Assembly: GCA_963798275.1 (NCBI GenBank)
Contig: CAWCTB010000016.1
Location: 1 to 51,230 of the forward strand
Source of the DNA: CAWCTB01 sp963798275
GTDB taxonomy: Bacteria > Acidobacteriota > Terriglobia > Terriglobales > Acidobacteriaceae
Direction: 5' to 3'
Length of the DNA: 51,230 bases
Below, piece by piece: positions 1-7,913 of this stretch (position 1 is the first letter of the stretch; each line of letters opens with the position of its first letter). The notes below the pieces were generated by a model. It ran no database searches. It was not told the DNA's origin and worked only from the letters and a program-made list of their open reading frames with translations. Both the position numbers and the translations under genes were made by a program.

Positions 1-37
1 CCCTTGTATGTTACTTGCTACTCCCCAAGGCAGTCTC

Positions 38-93
38 TTCCAATACAAGATGAGCCTGAAGGCGGAGTCAGTTTCCAGTACAAGATGAGCCTG
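38..93 (+). repeat. Pair of 21-bp direct repeats in the IS left end
   Basis: Two copies of a 21-mer reading TTCCARTACAAGATGAGCCT plus G lie at 38-58 and 73-93. They are 35 bp apart and differ at one position. They sit just upstream of the transposase start. A weaker, same-orientation relative (TTCCATACAAAATCAAG) occurs at about 1455-1471 near the right end. Repeated sites at IS ends often bind transposase; that role is inferred here. Confidence 0.6.
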
Positions 94-114
94 GGGCGCA
101 TGGCATGCTGAGGA

Positions 115-1362
115 TTGACAACCAGCGTGCACGAAGCAGAGAAACTGAGCCTGGATCAGATCGAGGCTTTTCTAAACGCCAGCGAAGAGATCCGGTTCGA
201 AGGGGAAAATCGCCAGCAGACTTACGGCTGGGTGGAGCAGGTTCTGCGCCAACAGCAATATTCGAAACAAGGCCGCAAAGCCCGTGGCTTGGTGCGGCGC
301 TACCTGGAGAAGATGACCGGCCTGAGCCGGGCCCAGGTGACGCGGCTGATCGCTCGTTTTCTGGCCAACGGCGAACTGCAGCCCGCTTACTATCGACGGC
401 ACCGCTTCCCACAACGCTATACCAGGGCCGATATCGAACTGCTGGCCACCGTCGATGAGGCCCACGAAACCTTGAGCGGACCGGCCACCCGGCGCATTCT
501 CGAGCGCGAGTACCAGGACTACGGTAAGCCGGAGTACCAGCGACTGGCCGCTATCTCCGTGGCTCACCTGTACAACCTGCGTCACCACCAACGCTACCGG
601 GAACGTCGCCTCAACTACACCAAAACCAGGCCCACGGCGGTCAGCATCGGCGAGCGCCGACGGCCCGATCCGCAAGGCCAACCCGGCTATTTGCGCGTCG
701 ACACCGTGCATCAGGGCGATCGACCGGGAGCCAAAGGCGTCTACCACATCAACGCTGTCGATCAGGTCACGCAGTGGGAGATCGTCAGCGCCACCGCCCA
801 CATCAGCGAAGCTTGGCTGGAGCCCGTGCTGGCCGCCATGCTACGCCAGTTCCCCTTCCCCATCCGCGGTTTTCACTCCGATAACGGCAGCGAGTTCATC
901 AACCAGACCGTGGCCGGTCTACTGAATAAGTTGCTGATCGAGCAGACCAAAAGTCGCCCCCGGCACAGCAACGATAACGGGCTAGTGGAAACCAAGAATG
1001 GCGCGGTCATCCGCAAGCACATGGGCTACGGCTACATCCAGGCTGAACACGCCGAACCCATCCAAGAGTTCTACAGCGCGCACTTGAATCCCTATCTGAA
1101 CTACCATCGCCCCTGCGCCCAAGCCGATATCGAAGTCGACGCGAAAGGCCGTCAACGCTACCGCTACCGACTCTACCAAACCCCGCTAGAGACCTTGCTG
1201 GCTCTTCAGCCCGCACCGCCGCTACGCCAGGGACTCACCCTCGCCGTTCTCCAACGCATCGCTGCTGCGGTCAGCGATACTGAAGCCGCCCAGCGCATGC
1301 AGCAAGCCAAGGCCAAACTCTTCGAGCTGTTGCGACAGCCAGCGGAAGGGCCGTGGAAATGA
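115..1362 (+). CDS. DDE-type integrase/transposase
   Basis: Transposase of 415 aa that would cut and join the ends of the surrounding IS. The N-terminal part (about residues 1-150) is basic and helix-rich with an HTH-like stretch containing GLSRAQVTRLI. The central retroviral-integrase-type core shows the acidic triad: Asp in RVDTVHQGD, Asp in FHSDNGSEF and Glu in NGLVETKNG. It begins with TTG at 115. The more upstream ATG at 106 is in another frame. No frame disruption is seen, so the enzyme may be active. The family (IS481-like or an ISNCY group) is not resolved by eye. The domain assignment rests on general knowledge of integrase-core transposases. Confidence 0.85.
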   Translation: MTTSVHEAEKLSLDQIEAFLNASEEIRFEGENRQQTYGWVEQVLRQQQYSKQGRKARGLVRRYLEKMTGLSRAQVTRLIARFLANGELQPAYYRRHRFPQRYTRADIELLATVDEAHETLSGPATRRILEREYQDYGKPEYQRLAAISVAHLYNLRHHQRYRERRLNYTKTRPTAVSIGERRRPDPQGQPGYLRVDTVHQGDRPGAKGVYHINAVDQVTQWEIVSATAHISEAWLEPVLAAMLRQFPFPIRGFHSDNGSEFINQTVAGLLNKLLIEQTKSRPRHSNDNGLVETKNGAVIRKHMGYGYIQAEHAEPIQEFYSAHLNPYLNYHRPCAQADIEVDAKGRQRYRYRLYQTPLETLLALQPAPPLRQGLTLAVLQRIAAAVSDTEAAQRMQQAKAKLFELLRQPAEGPWK

Positions 1363-1363
1363 C

Positions 1364-1429
1364 GGTGCATGCAAAACCCTGCGGGTTTCGCACCCACCTT
1401 GGAAATCGCTGCGCGATTGCCACATTTCC
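1364..1429 (+). other. Two adjacent hairpins with identical TGC loops
   Basis: Directly after the transposase stop are two perfect hairpins with trinucleotide TGC loops. One is AAACCC-TGC-GGGTTT at 1374-1388, nested inside GGTGC (1364-1368) and GCACC (1390-1394). The other is AATCGC-TGC-GCGATT at 1404-1418, nested inside GGAAAT (1401-1406) and ATTTCC (1424-1429). There is no following T-tract. They may end the transposase transcript or mark the IS end. Confidence 0.5.
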
Positions 1430-1466
1430 ACCGCCCCGACGGCTGCTAGACTCGTTCCATACAAAA

Positions 1467-1745
1467 TCAAGAAAACCCCGCAGGAAACTTCGGGCTGCGG
1501 CATCGGACGCAGTAGATTTCTCCAGGCCGACAGGGCTGTTTGTTCTTTGCCCGACGTTCCCGAAGGAATGCGATAAGATCACGGCCCAAAATCAACACCG
1601 GGCGCTTGTTATCGCAGGTTGGAAGTCCAGTCTTGATCCACCTGCGCACGGTATTTTTGTGAGTGCCGAACAAATCGGCGATCTCCCCTACCGTGTAGTT
1701 GCGGTGGATTTTGACGAGGCGGTGATTGGGGTGACGCTTTCGCAT
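1467..1745 (-). pseudogene. Excisionase-like HTH protein, 3' end cut off by the IS
   Basis: The 92-aa frame starts at ATG 1745. Residues 17-60 form a MerR/excisionase-type helix-turn-helix (VGEIADLFGTHKNTVRRWIK) followed by a basic segment. The C-terminus begins a CxxC element (YCVRCRSPK) that in full-length relatives, as I recall the family, continues for about 60 more residues. Here it ends after PAG in IS-derived sequence. It sits 5 bp after the stop of a second HTH gene on the same strand, with a GGCGG ribosome-site-like stretch inside the end of that gene. Likely an accessory DNA-binding protein of the integrative island, inactivated by transposition. Confidence 0.6.
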
Positions 1746-1750
1746 GATGG

Positions 1751-2035
1751 TTATCCGCCTCTGTTACCGTCAGTTGCCTCACCTTTGCGGTTCGTTCCCG
1801 GACCTTCATTCAACATTTCGTTGAGCCTCGCTGTTCCCGGCAGCCAGGAACCGGCGCACTCGTCCGGGTGAAAAAGCAACCGCCGACAAATCCTAGTGGG
1901 GTTGAGGCGCTTCTGATGGACCCAGGCGCGGATTGTGTGGGGACTCACGCGCCACAGGGCAGCTAATTCGTTGAGGTCCATCAGTCTCGGCACAGCGGAA
2001 GTGGTTTGCACTGAAATCTCACTTTCTCCTTGCAT
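1751..2035 (-). CDS. Excisionase-family HTH DNA-binding protein (C-terminus frameshifted)
   Basis: Small protein with a typical excisionase-type wing-less HTH: MDLNELAALWRVSPHTIRAW followed by VHQKRLNPTRICRRLLFHPDEC. Such proteins help integrases or act as regulators of mobile islands. The frame after DEC reads GSWLPGTARL. The next frame reads RFLAAGNSEAQRNVE and stops, which is the more usual ending, so one C is probably missing near 1859. The start is uncertain: ATG 2035 is used, and an internal ATG at MDLNEL is also possible. It lies just upstream of the truncated HTH gene on the same strand and diverges from the gene at 2093. Confidence 0.6.
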   Translation of the reverse strand: MQGESEISVQTTSAVPRLMDLNELAALWRVSPHTIRAWVHQKRLNPTRICRRLLFHPDECAGSWLPGTARLNEMLNEGPGTNRKGEATDGNRGG

Positions 2036-2058
2036 CTGATTCGATAGTACTTTATTCT
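2030..2058 (+). promoter_or_regulatory. Sigma70-like promoter for the island gene at 2093
   Basis: TTGCAT (2030-2035), a 17-bp spacer and TATTCT (2053-2058). It lies in the short divergent region between the HTH gene and the hypothetical gene at 2093. Confidence 0.4.
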
Positions 2059-2092
2059 TATGAAGTATCAAGCACTAAAGCACAGGGAGCCG

Positions 2093-2731
2093 ATGATGGC
2101 GCAACCAGCCGAACCGAAAAGCTCTAGTCGCCCGACCGGGGGTACTGAGACAAAAATCCAACCGGAGAGCGACGGTCACCAGCAACCCGACGACACTCCC
2201 GACGACTTAGCGAAACTTCTGCGGTTCCAGATTTATCTGGACGGGTTCACGCACGGGGCGAAGCAGGGAAAGATGCCCACCGCCATCTTGAAGAAGCTGA
2301 TCGAATTTCGAGAGGCTTCTGTGCAAGAAATTCGCTCAAGGGTTTCGCAGCCTGGAGGCGAGGCAGAACTAAGGAATGTCTTCGATTTCGAGTCGTTGGA
2401 GGGAAGCTACGGCCACAGGAAAGATTTGCTTCTCAGTCTGGCGAATATGAAAGAACGAACCGCGATCACTTGGTTTTGGCGGAGATGGTCAGGAACACTT
2501 TGGCCGGAAGATTCGGACGAACTACTTGTCGTTGCAGACGAACTGCGGGCGATTTGGAAATGCGATGCAGAAATATCTCTTGATGTACTGAGAAAGTATC
2601 TCGTTCAACAACCTGAAATAATCCTCAACAAATGGTTATGTTGGCGACCCTCGCCGGAGCAGGCAGCGGTTCGGAAGTCCTTACTACTAAGGAGATTCAG
2701 GAGAGGCTCCCTAAGCCATTTAACTCCTTAA
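2093..2731 (+). CDS. Hypothetical island protein
   Basis: About 212 aa from ATG 2093, which is preceded by AGGGAG. An upstream in-frame ATG at 2060 lacks a ribosome site. The N-terminus is Pro/Ser/Thr-rich and looks disordered, followed by a mixed helical domain. I do not recognise a family. The last 30 residues are highly basic and overlap the next gene in another frame, so the true 3' end may be altered by an indel. Position between HTH genes and a zinc-ribbon gene, all upstream of the integrase, suggests an island-encoded accessory function. Confidence 0.5.
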   Translation: MMAQPAEPKSSSRPTGGTETKIQPESDGHQQPDDTPDDLAKLLRFQIYLDGFTHGAKQGKMPTAILKKLIEFREASVQEIRSRVSQPGGEAELRNVFDFESLEGSYGHRKDLLLSLANMKERTAITWFWRRWSGTLWPEDSDELLVVADELRAIWKCDAEISLDVLRKYLVQQPEIILNKWLCWRPSPEQAAVRKSLLLRRFRRGSLSHLTP

Positions 2732-3090
2732 GAAGACCACCTAGCACAGAGGGACACTTCGAGAATGTCGCCATAGCGTTTCGGTGTTCCCTCAGGTCGC
2801 GCAGCCTCGTTCCAGAGCAGAGAAACCTTCGCTCGATGCTGATCCAAGGTGTATTTGAAAACTGGGGTCATTTCCGATGTTGCGCCAACACTGATTGCGT
2901 TACTCCGTACTTCATTGCGAAGCGAAAAGACCAAATCGTTTGCGATGCTGAGATATGCAAAGCCGAGAAGCAGCGCCAACACGCCTTGAAATGGTGGCGC
3001 GAAAACCGAGCGAAGAAAAATCAGAAGGAAGCTGTCAGCAAAACGACAAAGAAAGCGAGCAAGGACAATGTCACTCGTAAAGCGCGGTAA
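2632..3090 (+). CDS. Small protein with C-terminal CGNR-like zinc finger
   Basis: The recognisable part is residues 75-130. Cysteines in FRCCANTDC are followed by YFIAKRKDQIVC and EIC, then a basic KRQHALKWWRENR-like tail. This spacing resembles the CGNR/treble-clef zinc finger with its C...YFxAxRxDQxxC signature. The N-terminal 70 residues look unnatural and overlap the previous gene by 100 bp. This frame is therefore probably the 3' part of one longer gene begun at 2093 and split by an indel between about 2640 and 2830. Its end overlaps the integrase start by 23 bp. Confidence 0.5.
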   Translation: MVMLATLAGAGSGSEVLTTKEIQERLPKPFNSLRRPPSTEGHFENVAIAFRCSLRSRSLVPEQRNLRSMLIQGVFENWGHFRCCANTDCVTPYFIAKRKDQIVCDAEICKAEKQRQHALKWWRENRAKKNQKEAVSKTTKKASKDNVTRKAR

Positions 3091-4223
3091 GACGTGGCAC
3101 ACACATTTCGTTGTGAACGGGCAGCGGTTCCGGCAGTCACTCGGAACGAAGGACTGGCGAGAGGCCCAAGCCAAAGAGAAACAACTCATAGCCGAGGCAT
3201 CCGAAGGAAAACTGACGCAAAACTCAACAATGCTCGCTCGGCAGCCGTTTGGACAGGCAGCCGACGATTACGTGAGTGCTCGCAAGCTGGAGCTTGCAAC
3301 TGCCAGCCAAGCCAAAGAGAAACAGCTCTTCGTACAACTGCGAGCCTACTTCAAACGGGAACCGCTCAAGGCCATCACTGCAAAGCGAATCACCGATTAC
3401 AGGACGTGGAGGGCGGAACAAGGGGTCGGCCCCGCCACGCTCAACGCAGAGTTGGGCATCCTGCGTCGCGTGATGAAGCGAGCAAGGTTCTGGGCGCGTG
3501 TTGCCGACGACATAAGGCCGCTCAAAGAGCCGAGCACCATAGGGCGGGCACTCCACTGAGGTAGATAAGCAGCGGCTTCTTAAAACGGCTGTGATGCGGC
3601 CTGAGTGGGAAACGGCCTACCTCGCGGCGATTCTCTGCCTGAACACAACCGCGAGAAGCTGCGAGTTGAAAGCCCTCCAATGGTCAGACATTGACCTGTT
3701 CGCGCGAACTCTGACAATCCGCACTTCCAAGACGGGTGCCGGAGAAAGGGTGGTTCCGCTTACCGACGTGGCTATTTCGGCTCTTGCACGGCTGCGTCGC
3801 AGAGCCGAATCCTTCGGCCCGGTTCTGCCATCGCATTACATCTTTGCGGCTTTCGTGCCCAAATTCACCTTCAGCGGCAAGAAGGTCATAGGCTACAACG
3901 TCACCGCGTTCGACCCGACCACTCACGTCAAAAGCTGGAGGTCAACTTGGCGGACTCTGACGAAGAAAGCAGGGCTGCCGGGTTTTCGGTTCCACGATCT
4001 CCGGCACTGCGCTATCACTCAGCTCGCGGAGGGTGGCACATCGGATTCGACCATCATGGCGATTGCGGGTCACGTCAGCAGACGGATGCTGGAGCGGTAC
4101 AGCCACGTTCGCATGGAAGCGAAGCGCAACGCAATGGAAGCCCTTGCCACAAGCACCAGATCAGCGGGCTATGACACGACTGATGAGCCAAGTGCTTCGG
4201 CTGATGCGTGCAACCTGAACTAG
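3068..4223 (+). CDS. Tyrosine recombinase (phage-type integrase), one-base frameshift
   Basis: Site-specific recombinase expected to insert or excise the island. The first frame (ATG 3068 to TGA 3559) carries the Arm-binding and SAM-like core-binding domains. The second (in frame from about 3555 to 4223) carries the catalytic domain: Arg in TTARSCELKALQW, Lys in RTSKTGAGE, HDLRH, the GHVS box and the Tyr nucleophile in ERYSHV. Skipping one C in CTCCACTGAG at 3551-3560 joins the frames seamlessly (RAL then TEVDKQRLLKTAVM). All catalytic residues survive, so the break is either a sequencing error or a very recent mutation. Confidence 0.8.
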
Positions 4224-4469
4224 CAACCAACGATTGTGATGGTGTCTTCTGCCACGGATGCAACCAGAAGCTAAACAACAGCACCCGCCACGAGGCACCA
4301 TTCTGATTCGAGGACGCCAAGCTGAAGATCCGGGTAGCCGCCGCCCATTTCGACGAGTTTGGGTTCCTGATCGTCTTCCCGCTGAAGGCGGGAGGCTGGG
4401 GACGCGTGGAGTTCAGTTCTCGTCCGATCGCCCTCAGCAAGTCCACTTGCGCGCCAAAGGAGGCCGACC
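4224..4469 (+). other. Gene-poor stretch with a possible coding remnant
   Basis: No gene with a start could be supported. One frame (about 4311-4480) reads FEDAKLKIRVAAAHFDEFGF and continues with VFPLKAGGWGRVEFSSRP, which looks protein-like. It has no start and is closed upstream by a stop. It may be the end of a decayed gene. Confidence 0.3.
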
Positions 4470-4700
4470 GTGGAGCTTGATGGCACCAGCATCGCGCACG
4501 ATCAGCACTACATGGTCGGCGAGCTGGCGAAACGCTGGCACCTCAGCGCCAACACGGTGCGACGCCTTGTCGCCGACGAGCCAGGAGTAATCAAGCTGAC
4601 CGTCGGCCCTTTAATGCGCAACCGCCGCAAGCGGCACTTGGTGTCGCTGCGCATCCCAGAACGGGTGGCGCTCCGGGTACATGCCAAATTGTCACTCTAA
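4470..4700 (+). CDS. Small HTH DNA-binding protein
   Basis: 76 aa starting with GTG at 4470. The strong ribosome site AAAGGAGG (4456-4463) is 6 nt upstream and decides the start. Residues 14-40 (YMVGELAKRWHLSANTVRRL) form an excisionase/MerR-like HTH, and the C-terminal half (RRKRHLVSLRIPERVALRVH) is basic. It is the third HTH protein of the island. The role is probably regulation or directionality of the recombinase just upstream, inferred from context. Confidence 0.65.
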   Translation: MELDGTSIAHDQHYMVGELAKRWHLSANTVRRLVADEPGVIKLTVGPLMRNRRKRHLVSLRIPERVALRVHAKLSL

Positions 4701-4767
4701 CAATCACCCACGAGACTCACGCCTGCCAATGTCAAGAGGAGGGTGGGGCAGCAACGGCTATCCCATA

Positions 4768-5592
4768 TCAATTCTCGGCTAAGGGTTCAGAGCGAAAACC
4801 GCTCACGAGTATCACAACCCGCTCACCCGGACCTGTGGGCGTTCGCGCATGGAAAGTACTGCCCGCGTGAAAGAGAACAACCTCACCGGGCGTTAGGCCT
4901 ATCCGGCTGGGTTCTCCCTGCTCGTTATACAGCACTAAAGTTGACGAAGCCGCACTATGGAGAGAGAACAGAACATTCAGGGTATAGTCCTCAACATCTA
5001 CGTGTGGATCAACACCGTCACCCGGTTTTTCGTAATAGATGTATCCCCCCTTTCCCGACGACTTAGGTCGCCGACCGAGTTTCTCAACGACCAAATTCGA
5101 TAGCCAGTCGGAGAGCACAACAGTAGATGCAACTTCTCCCGGCGGGGCCACGAAAGCCCGATTCCGCCTGCTTGCCTGAAGCCTCTGACACTCAGCTTCG
5201 GCGCACAGATTGCTCAAAAGAGAATCCGAAAGTTGCGAGGGTCTTCCTTTCCAAATCAGCCCAACCGGCGAAGTCCCCGCAAAATAGCGCTGAATCGTTA
5301 CAAATGCTGTCCGAAGAGACTGATCGGCTCCTGACTCCAACCGTCGTAGCAACGTGGCTCCTACTATGTTTAAAGCGCGGCCGAGTGCCGCGGACGAATT
5401 AGGGTCGGCCCCTAGATGGAGGGCCTGGAGTTTGGAAGCAATGGATTCCGGTAAATCGGACGTGAGATCCATAACGCAGACTTCAAACATCAGCGAAATG
5501 ACCCGAAGTTCCATCGAAGAGAAACGGTCGCGCTCGGCAATGATCATGTTGAGCGCGACGTCAATCCAATTATTCCAATCTTCGTTATTCAT
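4768..5592 (-). CDS. Putative Fe(II)/2-oxoglutarate-dependent oxygenase
   Basis: 274 aa from ATG 5592. The open frame runs further upstream, but that part overlaps the divergent gene and looks non-coding. The C-terminal 100 residues are a cupin-type 2OG oxygenase: GGYIYYEKPGDGVDPHVDVED gives the HxD metal pair (His197, Asp199). STFHARTP gives the distal His248 and GERVVIL gives Arg258, the expected 2OG anchor. The N-terminal 170 residues are helical and unassigned. It is divergent from the gene at 5681 (89-bp gap). With the HExxH-type oxygenase nearby it suggests hydroxylation of a peptide or protein substrate. The substrate is unknown. Confidence 0.65.
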   Translation of the reverse strand: MNNEDWNNWIDVALNMIIAERDRFSSMELRVISLMFEVCVMDLTSDLPESIASKLQALHLGADPNSSAALGRALNIVGATLLRRLESGADQSLRTAFVTIQRYFAGTSPVGLIWKGRPSQLSDSLLSNLCAEAECQRLQASRRNRAFVAPPGEVASTVVLSDWLSNLVVEKLGRRPKSSGKGGYIYYEKPGDGVDPHVDVEDYTLNVLFSLHSAASSTLVLYNEQGEPSRIGLTPGEVVLFHAGSTFHARTPTGPGERVVILVSGFRSEPLAEN

Positions 5593-5680
5593 TCTTGAAA
5601 CTTGGAGTATACTGCATGGACATTCCCCGAAGTCAGAACCGGCATCTTGTGCAGGGATGTCCGCAAGGAGGGTAGTCCGT

Positions 5681-6127
5681 ATGTCCAAAACGCCGTTCGA
5701 ACGTGCCAGCGAGCTCACCCAGCGATTGGACCACAGTGTACCTGATCCGGGTAAAAGCGTCGCAGAGAACCAAAAGGCGTCTGCAGATTTAGGTGCTTTG
5801 TCTGCAAAGCTTTTTCGCCTCCTGCCTGATGAGTCGTTATCTCCCTTTGAAAGACTCGAGCGTCTAGCTCGGGCCCAGGAAAAGCGGAAGCCGGACTTGG
5901 ACCAACTACAGCCGGCTATTGCCAAACTTGCTGAATTAAGGGAGCGCATTAACGAGTTAGTTCCTGGAGAGGGCTCCGCAGACCAAAAAATCGACCAGCT
6001 CGTAGAGATGTTAGACGGCCTGGTCTCGGGTGATCAGAAGGGCTTAGCGGTTGTCAGGAAACTCGAATTGTTGGGGGATCCCCGAGGGAGAGTTCTTCCG
6101 GAACGACCGGAACCGCCAAAAGCATAG
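5681..6127 (+). CDS. Small charged helical protein of unknown function
   Basis: 148 aa from ATG 5681, with AAGGAGG at 5665-5671 nine bases upstream. No signal peptide or membrane segment is seen. It is rich in Glu, Lys, Leu and Asp with heptad-like helices (about residues 40-130) and ends in a Pro-rich tail (LPERPEPPKA). I recognise no family. It lies between a minus-strand 2OG oxygenase and a plus-strand HExxH-type oxygenase, 30 bp upstream of the latter, so the two are probably co-transcribed. It could be a chaperone or partner, or a substrate of the oxygenases; the Pro/Asp-rich end would suit hydroxylation. That is speculation. Confidence 0.6.
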   Translation: MSKTPFERASELTQRLDHSVPDPGKSVAENQKASADLGALSAKLFRLLPDESLSPFERLERLARAQEKRKPDLDQLQPAIAKLAELRERINELVPGEGSADQKIDQLVEMLDGLVSGDQKGLAVVRKLELLGDPRGRVLPERPEPPKA

Positions 6128-6157
6128 CAGGCTTCGGCAAACGGCTCGGGTAAACAA

Positions 6158-7118
6158 ATGCTTGATCGCGCCGAAGTCATTCTGGCTTACAAAAGGCTTG
6201 CCCAAGAAAAACAAAGAGCTGACCCTTCGGTCGATCGGCTGATCGAGCAGCTGCCGCCTTACTTGTGCTATCAGCTTCTCAGGGGAGGCGAATGGGATTC
6301 AATCTCAAGTAATGGATGTGACGCCTGGACCGGAATGAATGACTTCAAACCAGCCGTTTGGCAGGGGCTGGTGCTGAGCGAGCGAGGGATCGAATCTGGG
6401 CTCCTTTGCCAATTGCAGCTGAACGGTCATGGACCAATCGGGGCGCCGGGTATCTTTCGATGGCTCACGCTCGCTCTCGAAGAGCTCGCGGCGAAGGATC
6501 CGGAGCGATTCTCCTACATACAAACTTGGACGTCTCTCGTAGTTTGGCTGCTCCGCGACCTGCACTTCCCGTCAGAAAAACAGCTGACATCGGTTTCGAT
6601 CCCTATATTTCCGCATTGCACGTTTGTAACCGAGAAAGCTCTCGTTCACATCCCGCCGAAGACGATCGTTCCGGCTGTCACTTTATATGCTTTGCAGGAG
6701 AATCTTTTTCACGGAGGCCGTTCACCAGCAACTTTCAGCGACGCTAACGTTCAACGATATTCTTGCGAGCAACTGGAACTGCTATCCCTCAATTGAGATT
6801 CCGTGGAGGAACTCTTGCTGGAGAATCGATAGGGTCCTGCACGCAGCGTGGGTTTATTCCCAAGTTATCGGAATGCGGTCGGATGAAATAATCCGCGGCC
6901 CTGAAGGTGGTGATCGAGTATGTTCCGTGCTTTCCTCTTCGTTGAGCGAGAGCATGTGGGCCCTCACTTTCCTTGTGAAGACCCTCGACGTGCACCAAGA
7001 GTTGTTCACGGATATGGGAAAGGCGATCATTTCAACTGTTCGGAGGCGTCACGACGCGTTGATAGAAAAGCTTGGATCACCGTGTCTGCCCCAAGCAGCG
7101 GCGAGCCACTATCTATAG
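6158..7118 (+). CDS. HExxH-motif peptide beta-hydroxylase-like protein (one-base frameshift)
   Basis: The two overlapping frames (6158-6796 and in phase to 7118) are one protein of about 319 aa. At 6710-6716 the sequence CACGGAGGCC gives FHGGRSP in frame one. Dropping one G gives LFHEAVHQQLSATLT, restoring an HExxH motif at about residue 185. Downstream are IPWRNSCWRIDRVLHAAWVY and a C-terminal helical region. This fits the mod_HExxH family, now described as 2-oxoglutarate-dependent peptide beta-hydroxylases that use HExxH as ligands, often in RiPP clusters. No radical SAM enzyme is nearby. The frameshift explanation is firm; the family call is moderate. Confidence 0.65.
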
Positions 7119-7129
7119 GGTACGCTTTG

Positions 7130-7282
7130 ATGGTACCCTCATCACTTAGCTGGAAGAACAACGTGTTGACTGACGTGGCGCCAATCCCTCTCGCATTCTC
7201 AGACACTGCAGCGAATCTGACAAAAAGTGTCTTATTTGCTAGCTCTAGTCTTGTTCATCTGAATTATCACTCCCCTGATTGA
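7130..7282 (+). CDS. Possible 50-aa peptide downstream of the HExxH gene
   Basis: Short frame from ATG 7130, weak ribosome site (AGGG), starting 12 bp after the HExxH gene stop. Its last 50 bp overlap the 3' end of the convergent integrase remnant. It ends in YHSPD, an aromatic-x-Ser-x-x C-terminus reminiscent of the FxSxx-COOH peptides found near HExxH proteins in other bacteria. It could equally be chance coding or a frameshifted extension of the preceding gene. Weakly supported. Confidence 0.25.
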   Translation: MVPSSLSWKNNVLTDVAPIPLAFSDTAANLTKSVLFASSSLVHLNYHSPD

Positions 7283-7735
7283 GGTCGGCCGTGGCGTCTG
7301 CGCCTGCTCGAAGTCCACCATCGCCGCCCGCGTGAGCCGCTCCTGCCGGCGCTGATCGAACCTCAAATAATGGCGCTCGGTGATCTTGATGCTGTGGTGC
7401 GCCAGCAGCAGCGAAACATCCTCTAGCGACGCCCCCGCATTCAGCTTCTCGATCGCAAACGTGTGCCGCAGCATGTGGGTGTGGGCTCGCAGCTTCTTGC
7501 CGTTGCGCTTCAAATCCGCCGCCGTGTACACGTGCTCAAGGCTGCGCCTCCAGCCGCGGACCGCCGTCTCCGGCCTGCCGTTCCCGCTCCAGAAGAAATA
7601 CATCTCGCTCATCGGCGGAATCGCCAATACCGCCTCGGCCGCTTGATGCGGAATGGCCACGTACACCGGATTGCCGTTCTTTTGCCGATAGAGCATCACC
7701 CTCCATACCCCGTTGATGTCCTTCGATAACCAATC
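7232..7735 (-). pseudogene. Tyrosine recombinase remnant beside tRNA-Ala
   Basis: C-terminal catalytic half of a phage-type integrase: Lys region YRQKNGNPVYV, box II THMLRHTFAIEKLNAG, LLAHHSIKITERHYLRFDQ with the Tyr nucleophile. The N-terminal DNA-binding part and box I Arg are missing. Upstream of about 7735 the open frame simply runs through non-coding DNA into the tRNA gene. The remnant abuts the 3' side of tRNA-Ala, the usual place for an integrase of a tRNA-integrated island. It differs in sequence from the integrase at 3068, so two independent integrations are indicated. Confidence 0.7.
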
Positions 7736-7837
7736 GCGCCGAAAGCGCACGGCAAGGCACCAAAAGGCGGGTATGACACAAACCACCACAGAAATGTGGC
7801 GGCTGCGAGCACCCGCCCTTCTAAGTTGTTGAATTAA

Positions 7838-7913
7838 TGGTGGACCTGGTCGGGATCGAACCGACGACCTCTTCCATGCCATGGAAGCGCGCTCCCAGCT
7901 GCGCCACAGGCCC
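7838..7913 (-). tRNA. tRNA-Ala (anticodon GGC)
   Basis: 76 nt including an encoded CCA end (TGG at 7838-7840 on the plus strand). Acceptor GGGCCTG pairs with CAGGTCC (one G-U). The D stem is GCGC/GCGC. The anticodon arm CTTCC-ATGGCAT-GGAAG gives GGC, and the T arm is GTCGG-TTCGATC-CCGAC. The integrase remnant lies on its 3' side, so the gene has served as an integration site. Confidence 0.95.

Larger units (their letters stand above)
1..1480 (+). mobile_element. Insertion sequence, about 1.48 kb, single DDE transposase
   Basis: One transposase gene is flanked by short non-coding ends. Seen: the heptamer TTGTATG at 4-10 is matched by its inverse CATACAA at 1458-1464, so the window seems to begin at or very near the left end. 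The right boundary is placed near 1480 because the small HTH gene on the minus strand loses its expected C-terminal sequence exactly there. Inference: the element inserted into that HTH gene. No target-site duplication can be checked because the left flank is outside the window. The IS family is not assigned. Confidence 0.6.

Noticed and set aside
5593..5949. N-terminal 119-residue extension of the 2OG oxygenase
   Set aside because: It lies antisense to the divergent gene at 5681, is Ser/Arg-rich without protein character, and ATG 5592 gives a natural start.
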